Part shown: positions 13,924-20,124 of the stretch, piece after piece
How the letters are laid out: each line of letters starts with the position of its first letter
Numbering within the stretch: position 1 is the stretch's first letter
NCBI GenBank assembly: GCA_002472565.1
Contig: DKSK01000001.1
Span: 1 to 23,639 of the forward strand
Length of the DNA: 23,639 nucleotides
Reading direction: 5' to 3'
DNA from: Bacteroidales bacterium UBA7258
GTDB taxonomy: Bacteria > Bacteroidota > Bacteroidia > Bacteroidales > UBA932
Translations under genes and position numbers: made by a program
The notes under the pieces: model-generated
Told to the model about the DNA's origin: nothing
Databases searched by the model: none
Seen by the model: the letters and a program-made list of their open reading frames with translations, nothing else

Positions 13924-14866
13924 AAAGGTTTCGGCATCTTTCGCCACTGGTGCGATAGCACTGGCATTCTTGGCGATTGGCTATCAGACAGCTCTTTTTA
14001 TCCATCGTGCGGCGGTTACCTCGATCCTCGAGGGCAGAGACAACCCTGACACGGTATTTGTTCTCGCGGACAGCCCCGAAGATTATCCCCTCTCATCTCC
14101 GGATTCTCAAGCTGATTCTCGTGCGTACTCCAAAGCGGACAAATATCCTTCTGTCAGCCACGCTTCTCCCAGGAGTCATCCGGATGGGAAGAGCTCCGCA
14201 AGGATTAGGCGCAAAGACTCAGAGCATGATAAGGTGGCGGAGAATGTCCGTGAGAAATTCGCGGAGAGAAGCTATGAGTCTTTTCGCTTCGACCCTAACA
14301 CCGTCTCCGTAAGAGATCTTCAGAGGCTTGGCTTCACCCTGCGCCAGGCCCAGTCAATAGACAATTACCGCAGCAAAGGTGGCCGCTTCCGCCGCAAAGA
14401 GGATTTCGCCAAATCATATGTGGTAGAAGATTCGGTATATGAAAGGCTCGCTCCCTTTATCGACATCCCCAAACTGGACATAAATGCAGCAGATTCGGCT
14501 GATTTTGACGCCCTTCCTGGTATCGGACCATATTTTGCATCCAAGATGGTTTCTCTCCGCTCCGCTCTCGGAGGTTATTCCTGTCTTGAACAGCTCACTG
14601 ACATACGCCATTTTGATTCCGAGAAGCTTGAGGCGATACACGACCTCGTGAAGGTCGGTCCTTCGCGCCCTTTCCGTCTCTGGCAAGCACCAGAAGACTC
14701 GCTAGCACTGCATCCTTACATAGGAAAACATGCTGCACGCGGAATAGTGGTCTTCCGCGAAAATCACCCGAAATCAGACCTTACCATCGATGCCCTGGCC
14801 AAGGCCGGCGTCCTCAGCGCCGACAATGCCGCCAAACTCTCCCGCTGCCGCCTCACTACCCCCTGA
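13886..14866 (+). CDS. Membrane-anchored helix-hairpin-helix (ComEA-like) protein
   Basis: From the ATG at 13886 the product has 326 residues: a short cytoplasmic N-terminus, one membrane segment at about 18-41 (FATGAIALAFLAIGYQTALF), a charged Ser/Asp/Arg-rich linker, then three helix-hairpin-helix-like units at about 136-193, 198-257 and 270-325. The middle one is the clearest (LDINAADSADFDALPGIGPY), matching the NIN-A--LxxLPGIG pattern of ComEA. Such proteins bind double-stranded DNA; in competent bacteria ComEA acts in periplasmic DNA uptake, but related Bacteroidales proteins are uncharacterised. Starts at 13820 and 13892 are also in frame; 13886 or 13892 is preferred because the earlier one lies deep in rsmI and adds an unrelated basic stretch. 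Last gene of the operon. Confidence 0.82.
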   Translation: MKMNTNEEDGDRRKVSASFATGAIALAFLAIGYQTALFIHRAAVTSILEGRDNPDTVFVLADSPEDYPLSSPDSQADSRAYSKADKYPSVSHASPRSHPDGKSSARIRRKDSEHDKVAENVREKFAERSYESFRFDPNTVSVRDLQRLGFTLRQAQSIDNYRSKGGRFRRKEDFAKSYVVEDSVYERLAPFIDIPKLDINAADSADFDALPGIGPYFASKMVSLRSALGGYSCLEQLTDIRHFDSEKLEAIHDLVKVGPSRPFRLWQAPEDSLALHPYIGKHAARGIVVFRENHPKSDLTIDALAKAGVLSADNAAKLSRCRLTTP

Positions 14867-14934
14867 TCCCCTTTGATGCAGAAGAATCACATTCCCTTGC
14901 CCTCTGTCATCAAGCCCTCCCGTTCCGCTTCTGT

Positions 14935-14956
14935 CCACCACCCACATCAGTGGTGG
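14935..14956. repeat. Hairpin adjoining the nested inverted-repeat element
   Basis: CCACCAC (14935-14941) and GTGGTGG (14950-14956) form a perfect 7-bp stem around an 8-base loop. It abuts the next inverted repeat without a gap. It is 69 bases after the HhH stop codon and could act as that operon's terminator, but no T-run follows. Confidence 0.6.
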
Positions 14957-15027
14957 GAAGCAAAGTTTGCGGTGTTTTGCAACACGCTTAAATTCAACTG
15001 GTTATAAAATGCCTTAAACTTTGCTTC
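14957..15027. repeat. 71-bp element with perfect 12-bp terminal inverted repeats
   Basis: GAAGCAAAGTTT (14957-14968) is the exact reverse complement of 15016-15027. Inside, next to the left arm, GTGTT (14972-14976) and AACAC (14981-14985) form a second small stem with a TTGC loop, extendable past a bulge. The rest of the interior is AT-rich. No target-site duplication is visible at the borders. It could be a small MITE-like repeat or a folded RNA; the sequence alone does not decide. Confidence 0.6.
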
Positions 15028-15206
15028 GATACGGGAAAATGGATGTGCGGCGGAGGGGTGAATGTCGGATGTCAAAGTGGATTTGGCTTCTTTGAAAATG
15101 TGCTCTGGAGGTGTCTGGGAGGCCTGAAGGTGTGTCAGATTAGAATGGGAAGTGGTCGGTTGCGATTGGAAGTTATAGGAAGAGAAAAAAGGAAGGGCAA
15201 AAAGGA

Positions 15207-15230
15207 AGGGTGTCCTTTTTGGGGCACCCT
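15207..15230 (-). terminator. Terminator of recA
   Basis: A 9-bp stem, AGGGTGCCC and GGACACCCT on the minus strand, encloses a CAAAAA-type loop and is followed on that strand by TCCTTTTTGCCCTTCC, a T-rich tail. It is 51 bases after the recA stop codon. The one non-Watson-Crick position would be a G-U pair on the plus strand, so it could also stop rightward transcripts. Confidence 0.65.
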
Positions 15231-15245
15231 CTCTTTAGCTCTTTA

Positions 15246-15270
15246 CGCGATTCGTTGCCGCGATTCGTTG
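15246..15270. repeat. 12-bp direct repeat in the recA 3' region
   Basis: CGCGATTCGTTG occurs at 15246-15257 and again at 15259-15270, separated by one base, 11 bases after the end of recA. Function unknown; it may be a chance slippage product. Confidence 0.85.
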
Positions 15271-15280
15271 TGGCGGGCGG

Positions 15281-16318
15281 TTATTCGTCGTCGTCCTTGA
15301 TGTTCTTGATGGCCTCGCGAACCTGAGTCTCAATCTGGGAGGCTACCTCTGGATTGTCTTCCATGAATTGCTTCGTGGCCTCCCTTCCCTGGGCAAGTTT
15401 GTCCCCATTGTAGCTGAACCATGAACCGCTCTTGTCTACGACTCCCAGCTCGACTCCAAGATCGACAAGTTCTCCGCTCCTGGAGATGCCCTTGCCGTAG
15501 ACGATGTCGAATTCGGCCTTCTTGAACGGAGGCGCCATTTTGTTCTTCACGATCTTGACGCGGGTTCTGCTGCCGGTGACATCGTCCCCGTCCTTGAGCT
15601 GGGTGACCTTTCTGATGTCCAGTCGGACGGAAGCGTAGAACTTCAGCGCGTTTCCTCCTGTCGTTGTTTCAGGATTTCCGAACATTACGCCGATCTTCTC
15701 GCGCAGCTGGTTGATGAAGATGCAGCAAGTGTTCGTCTTGCTGATGTTTCCGGTAAGTTTTCTCAGAGCCTGGCTCATGAGACGGGCCTGAAGCCCTACC
15801 TTGTTGTCTCCCATCTCGCCCTCGATTTCGGCCTTCGGAGTAAGCGCGGCTACGGAATCTATGACGATGATGTCTATGGCACCGGACCGGATGAGGTTGT
15901 CGGCGATTTCCAGCGCCTGTTCTCCGTTGTCCGGCTGAGATATCAAGAGTTTCTCGAGGTCGACACCAAGATTCTTGGCGTAGGACCTGTCGAATGCATG
16001 TTCGGCGTCAATGATGGCCGCGATTCCTCCGGCCTTCTGCGCCTGCGCAATCGCATGGATTGCGAGAGTAGTCTTTCCGCTGGATTCCGGTCCGAAGATT
16101 TCAACAATTCTCCCTCTTGGGTAGCCCCCGATCCCGAGAGCATGGTCAAGCGCGATGGATCCTGTCGGAATCACCTGAACATCGGTTTGTGGCTGATCTC
16201 CCAACGTCATGATCGTCCCCTTCCCGTAGTCCTTCTCAATCTTGTCGATCGTAGCCTGCAAAGCCTTCAATTTCGCGGCATTGACATCGGCCCCTTCCTG
16301 TGCAGCTTCTTTAGCCAT
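15281..16318 (-). CDS. recA: Recombinase RecA
   Basis: RecA forms ATP-dependent filaments on single-stranded DNA, pairs homologous strands and triggers the SOS response. From the ATG at 16318 the protein has 345 residues, the normal length. Walker A is GPESSGKT at 76-83; the Walker B region IIVIDSVAALTPKAEIEGEMGD and the DNA-binding loop sequence (CIFINQLREKIG, MFGNPETTTGGNALKFYAS) are all intact. The C-terminus is acidic (NIKDDDE), as usual. A longer frame extends 81 bases upstream but crosses the promoter and palindrome, so MAKEAAQEG is taken as the start. It is a single-gene unit with its own promoter (16366-16396) and terminator (15207-15230). Confidence 0.98.
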   Translation of the reverse strand: MAKEAAQEGADVNAAKLKALQATIDKIEKDYGKGTIMTLGDQPQTDVQVIPTGSIALDHALGIGGYPRGRIVEIFGPESSGKTTLAIHAIAQAQKAGGIAAIIDAEHAFDRSYAKNLGVDLEKLLISQPDNGEQALEIADNLIRSGAIDIIVIDSVAALTPKAEIEGEMGDNKVGLQARLMSQALRKLTGNISKTNTCCIFINQLREKIGVMFGNPETTTGGNALKFYASVRLDIRKVTQLKDGDDVTGSRTRVKIVKNKMAPPFKKAEFDIVYGKGISRSGELVDLGVELGVVDKSGSWFSYNGDKLAQGREATKQFMEDNPEVASQIETQVREAIKNIKDDDE

Positions 16319-16340
16319 AACTTTTGTTTTAGAAATTAGC

Positions 16341-16359
16341 GGGAATCTACCTGATTCCC
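16341..16359 (-). promoter_or_regulatory. Palindrome at the predicted recA transcription start
   Basis: GGGAATC (16341-16347) and GATTCCC (16353-16359) are perfect 7-bp inverted arms with a 5-base centre. The element begins 6 bases after the -7 box, so it covers the predicted +1. It could be an operator (for instance for an SOS repressor) or a 5'-end stem-loop in the mRNA. It does not resemble the E. coli LexA box. Confidence 0.6.
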
Positions 16360-16365
16360 TTTCGA

Positions 16366-16396
16366 CAAATATACGTAAATTGCCGTCCTCCGTCAA
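16366..16396 (-). promoter_or_regulatory. Promoter of recA
   Basis: On the minus strand TTG (16394-16396), 20 bases, then TATATTTG (16366-16373), a full -7 match at ideal spacing. Start predicted near 16360, giving a leader of about 42 nt that begins with the palindrome. Confidence 0.68.
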
Positions 16397-16475
16397 CATT
16401 CCCGGCTGAATTCTTCACTCCAAAATATAGCCCTTGCTATACCGCTTCTGTTATGAACTCCCCAAAGAAAGAAAT

Positions 16476-16514
16476 AGGGTGGCCTCTGAGTCATCCTGAC
16501 TCTTTGGTCACCCT
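16476..16514 (-). terminator. Terminator of the SusCD-phosphoesterase operon
   Basis: AGGGTGACC and GGCCACCCT arms on the minus strand (16506-16514 with 16476-16484) plus an inner 5-bp stem (GAGTC/GACTC) form a two-part hairpin 23 bases after the phosphoesterase stop codon. It is followed by ATTTCTTTCTTT on the same strand. The outer arm shares AGGGTG-CC with the recA terminator. Confidence 0.65.
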
Positions 16515-16537
16515 CTGTTCAAGAGATTTTCCTTCCG

Positions 16538-18271
16538 TTAAAATCCGGAGTAGTCTTTCTGAAGTGTGGAGCTGGTGTAGACGTTGGTCTTGCCGGACGA
16601 AGGAATCGTCTGAGTGGCCCGTACCTCCCAGCCGGTCTCTGCGGCCGGATTTCCGCTCGGCGCAGGGAAGTACCAGTAATGGCTGGCCGTCCTGGAAGCC
16701 CAGGTGGAGGTGTTCTTCCCGAGTGAATTGAAATAATAGGCCGCCACTGCGACATTGCAGACCTGGCCGTTCCCCATCCTCCGGAAGTCGCCTACCTTTG
16801 TTCCGTCCTTGTAAAGCTCGACCTTCCAATACGTGTCGTCATCATCGAAGACATCCGCCACGAAGCAACCCTTCAACGCTGAATTCCCTCTGACGGTGAT
16901 TGAAGATTTTCCGGCTTTCTGTGAAGAGGTATACCAGTTGAGGGCATAGTCTCCCGGATAGATCTGATTCCCGTCAAAGACCCTCATCTGGAATGTAGCA
17001 TCCTTATTGGTACCCTTCAAGAACCAGTCGGTGATCTGATTGCCTTCGACAGTGTAGATCGTGTAGCCGTTAGGCTCGCCGGTCACGGTAGAATTGCTGT
17101 TCCACCATGCGCCGCAGGCCGCGCCATGAATATGCTCATATATCGGAAGACCACCGAGGGCCTTCTCGCTATGAACATAATTCTGAGTATAGTGCGTATG
17201 GCCTATCATGATGTGAGACTCCTTGAACTGGGTCATGAGTCTCAGCACCTGGCTGTAGTACCTATCCTTGTTGACATTGGAGCCGTCAGTTGAGGAAGAG
17301 GTGCCGCCTCCGGCCCTGAACGGAATATGGGCGCAGAAGATGAGGAGTTTGTCTTCTTTGTCGCTGACAAGTTCGAGATCTTTGGCCAGCCACTTGTACT
17401 GTGTGGCGGAGAAGCCGCCTACATAGTCCCAGGTGCTTCCGTTAGTGGAGGTTCCGATGATGTCATCCATGACGACGATATGAGCCTTGCCTATGTTCAC
17501 GGAGTAGTCGGTAGGGCCGAAGCGCTCGATGAAGTTCCCGAGGGCGGCGTAATCGCTGTTCTTTGAGGCGTCATGGTCATGATTTCCGACGCACTGGAAG
17601 AACGGCATGTATTTTCCGCCTCCGATGGAAATTCTGGACATAGCTTTGAGCATAGGGTCCCATTGTACAGTGTTGTCGAAGGTGATGTCGCCGAGGGTGA
17701 AGCCGTAGACGTTCTGGAAGCCTCCATTGGCGAGAGTTGCCTCTACGTCAGGTATGGTCTCCTTGATGAAGCGGTTCACGTCCGAATTTGTCTTGCACTG
17801 AGGGTCGCCCATCATCATGAGAGTAAAGTTCTCCTGCACGGCCTGAGGCTCGAGCGTGAAATCATTCCGGCTGTTGCCTTCCCGGTTGACGTTGGCAGAA
17901 TAGAACTTAGGAAAGTTGTTTGCATCGACAGGCACCTTGTAGTTCGCGGGTACGGAGATATAGATGTCCCTTGAGTGGATCTCGTCTCCGTTGAACTGGT
18001 AGACTCCGTTCGCATCGGTGGTCGTCCAGGAATAGCCGTCCGTGACGTTTACTCCTGGTATGCCTTTCCCGGTGGAAGAGTCCTTGACCAGGCCGAACAT
18101 GTCGTTGCCTTCTTCAATTTTCGTCCCGTTGATTACTGCCTCGTCGCCGCCCGGCTCAGGACCTGGTTCCGGATCGGTGCTTTTGCCACCACCGTCACCG
18201 CCGCAGGCGGCCGCTAGAACGGCCGCCGCGAAGATGGCGCAAAATCTTAAATTTCTGTAGTCTATTTTCAT
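16538..18271 (-). CDS. Calcineurin-like metallophosphoesterase, lipoprotein
   Basis: A 577-residue exported phosphoesterase. MKIDYRNLRF and a hydrophobic run end in LAAAC, with Cys23 as lipobox cysteine and a Gly/Pro/Glu linker after it. About 55-140 is a beta domain (GLVKDSSTGKGIPGVNVTDG, Gly-Val-Tyr-Gln-Phe) like the MetallophosN domain of Bacteroides proteins. The catalytic domain follows with the metal motifs GDPQ (155-158), GD (194-195), GNHDHD (229-234), His315 (CAHIPF) and GHTH (357-360); the first motif has Gln where many relatives have His. About 400-577 matches the MetallophosC-type beta end domain. The start 5 bases after the susD stop is chosen over longer in-frame starts inside susD. 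It probably cleaves a phosphate mono- or diester imported or held by the SusCD pair; the substrate is unknown. Confidence 0.9.
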   Translation of the reverse strand: MKIDYRNLRFCAIFAAAVLAAACGGDGGGKSTDPEPGPEPGGDEAVINGTKIEEGNDMFGLVKDSSTGKGIPGVNVTDGYSWTTTDANGVYQFNGDEIHSRDIYISVPANYKVPVDANNFPKFYSANVNREGNSRNDFTLEPQAVQENFTLMMMGDPQCKTNSDVNRFIKETIPDVEATLANGGFQNVYGFTLGDITFDNTVQWDPMLKAMSRISIGGGKYMPFFQCVGNHDHDASKNSDYAALGNFIERFGPTDYSVNIGKAHIVVMDDIIGTSTNGSTWDYVGGFSATQYKWLAKDLELVSDKEDKLLIFCAHIPFRAGGGTSSSTDGSNVNKDRYYSQVLRLMTQFKESHIMIGHTHYTQNYVHSEKALGGLPIYEHIHGAACGAWWNSNSTVTGEPNGYTIYTVEGNQITDWFLKGTNKDATFQMRVFDGNQIYPGDYALNWYTSSQKAGKSSITVRGNSALKGCFVADVFDDDDTYWKVELYKDGTKVGDFRRMGNGQVCNVAVAAYYFNSLGKNTSTWASRTASHYWYFPAPSGNPAAETGWEVRATQTIPSSGKTNVYTSSTLQKDYSGF

Positions 18272-18276
18272 TATGT

Positions 18277-20115
18277 TTACCATCCGTAGTTCTGTGGCAG
18301 GAGATTCTTGTTCAGGGTTATGGCTGTCACCGGAATAGGGCGTGTGTACATCTTGTCGTCCCACTCAAGCTTGTAGTTGTAGACAAGATAACCATGGTCG
18401 CCTTCGGTAAGGCTCCATGTGGCGTCCGCGCCGGTATTCGCCACCTTGTAAGAGGTAGACGAAGTCGAGCCGATCTTGAACTTTGTTCCGTTGATCTCAA
18501 AGCCATTCTTTACATCGGCCGCGGTCAGGTAGATGCCCCTCCAGCCTTTGTTGTCGTAACGCTTTGCAGAATATGAGCCAAGTCCCCAGCGGGCGAGATC
18601 ATCGGCACGGTTGCCCCATTCCATCGCAAGCTCGGTAGCCCTTTCACGTCGGATTTCGAGAATCATGTCAGAAAGGTCGGCTCCGCCTACTCCGGCGCCC
18701 TTGTAGTAGGCCTCGAGGAAGGTGTCCTTCTGGTAAGAAGCGCTCTCCGGGTAGATGCTGGCGACTCCAGCTCTGGCGCGGATGGCGCCGATGGTCTTGT
18801 TCCAGATGTCTTCGGTCATCTCGCCGAGTTCCGCCTTAGCCTCTGCGTAGATGAGCAGGACCTCGGCGTAACGGAGGATAGGAACCGAGTTGTTAGAGAG
18901 AGACTTGGAGTAATTGATGGCATTCTCGATGTTCCACTTCACGAAGGCGTAGCCGGTCAGGGATACGGAGAAGTCAGGAGCCTTAAGCTCGGTAGCTCCG
19001 GCGGCATTTACATAGGTGTGGCCGGGGCCGAGAATGGTCTGGCTGAGCCTCATGTCCCTGCCATCGAATTCTTCGGCAGGTGAAACTGCATCGGAAGTGA
19101 TAGGGTTGCCGTCCAGTTTGAGGTACATGTCGACGAGTTCCTTGGTAGGACTGTATTTCTGGCCGTAGGTGGCGGAGTTGTAGTACCAGGTCACGTCATG
19201 GGTGACGCTGGCCTCGGTGTTGGCCTGCCTGGACCAGATCACTTCATCGGTCGGAATATTCTCGCTTTGGAAGAGCTCGCTGTAGGCAGAGGCTGCGTTG
19301 CCTGAATGCAGGAAGAATTTTCCGCTTTCCATGATTTTGAGAGCGGCGTCCGCGGCCTCTTTGTAGAGGTCCTCGGAAGTCTCATACTTATTGTTCCAAG
19401 CCTCGTTGGTGGAAGGATTCACGCTATGGTACTTCCTGTAGGAAGCCTCAAAGAGGCACATCTTTGCCTTCATGGCGAGTACTACCCACTTGTTGATGTA
19501 GGTTCTTCCGGAGGTCAGGTACTTGGAGGTACCGAGGCAGCTGTTGCTTGCAGAGTCAAGGTCGGCGAGGATATTGTGGAAAACAAACTCGCGGTCGTCA
19601 CGCGGAGCGAACAGCAGAGCAGAATCGGAAGGCTGCGCTACATGGTCGATCCATGGAACGTTGCCGAAGGTCTGCATCTTGATGTAATGGGCATAGGCCC
19701 TCCAGAAGTGAGCTACGCCTCTGTAGTGGTAGTAGGTCTCGTCTGAAACCTTTCCCTTGGCCCTTGTCATGTTCTCAAGCATGTAGTTGCATTTGCGGAT
19801 GAAGGAGAAGTTTCCTGTGCTCCAGCCACCCTGCTTTTCAGCATTCCAAAGGCCCGGATGTAAGAAGTCGGTTCCTGACTTGGTCGCGCAGAGATCGGTG
19901 TAGGCGTCATCGCCTATCGCGACGGTGGTGAAACCCGGCAGGTAGTCGACGAGCATTCCGTCCGTGAACATCTTCAAGTCAGTTTCTGATGTGAAATAGG
20001 TGTCCGCGCTGATCTTGTTGGTAGGCTCTTTCGTGAGAAAGTCTTCGCAAGAGGAGAAAGTGACTGTTGCGGCAGTCATCGCGAACAGAAGAGAAAGTAT
20101 CTTTTTCATTTCCAT
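18277..20115 (-). CDS. SusD/RagB-family nutrient-binding outer membrane lipoprotein
   Basis: The 612-residue product is a SusD-type surface lipoprotein that caps its SusC partner and captures the substrate. Its signal peptide ends FSSC (Cys23), followed by EDFLTKEPTNKISADTYF, the usual SusD N-terminal pattern of D-FL---P---is---yf. Family landmarks include a helical TPR-like first half (CNYMLENM, RGVAHFWRAYAHY), LRYAEVLLIYAEAKAELG, IRARAG, IRRERATELAMEWGNRADDLARW, and an end NKNLLPQNYGW. A second ATG two codons in (20109) is equally plausible. It lies 9 bases after susC and 5 before the phosphoesterase, so all three are one transcript. Ligand class cannot be read from SusD sequence. Confidence 0.96.
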   Translation of the reverse strand: MEMKKILSLLFAMTAATVTFSSCEDFLTKEPTNKISADTYFTSETDLKMFTDGMLVDYLPGFTTVAIGDDAYTDLCATKSGTDFLHPGLWNAEKQGGWSTGNFSFIRKCNYMLENMTRAKGKVSDETYYHYRGVAHFWRAYAHYIKMQTFGNVPWIDHVAQPSDSALLFAPRDDREFVFHNILADLDSASNSCLGTSKYLTSGRTYINKWVVLAMKAKMCLFEASYRKYHSVNPSTNEAWNNKYETSEDLYKEAADAALKIMESGKFFLHSGNAASAYSELFQSENIPTDEVIWSRQANTEASVTHDVTWYYNSATYGQKYSPTKELVDMYLKLDGNPITSDAVSPAEEFDGRDMRLSQTILGPGHTYVNAAGATELKAPDFSVSLTGYAFVKWNIENAINYSKSLSNNSVPILRYAEVLLIYAEAKAELGEMTEDIWNKTIGAIRARAGVASIYPESASYQKDTFLEAYYKGAGVGGADLSDMILEIRRERATELAMEWGNRADDLARWGLGSYSAKRYDNKGWRGIYLTAADVKNGFEINGTKFKIGSTSSTSYKVANTGADATWSLTEGDHGYLVYNYKLEWDDKMYTRPIPVTAITLNKNLLPQNYGW

Positions 20116-20124
20116 TTCCGATGA

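Larger units (their letters stand above)
14867..15280 (+). other. 414-base non-coding gap between convergent genes
   Basis: This stretch lies between the 3' ends of the HhH gene and recA. It holds a nested inverted-repeat element (14935-15027), a terminator hairpin (15207-15230) and a 12-bp direct repeat (15246-15270). From about 15060 to 15215 the plus strand is strongly purine-rich and C-poor. No family-like open frame is present; the one open frame crossing it runs through the terminator into the recA end and looks spurious. Confidence 0.7.

Noticed and set aside
15043..15300. 85-codon open frame across the recA-HhH gap
   Set aside because: It runs through the terminator hairpin and into recA's last codons in antisense; no family resemblance.
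16319..16399. Upstream extension of recA
   Set aside because: The added 27 codons cover the promoter and palindrome and are not RecA-like; the MAKEAAQEG start is at the normal position.
18284..18364. Longer N-terminus for the phosphoesterase
   Set aside because: It would overlap susD by more than 80 bases and place a charged stretch before the lipoprotein signal.
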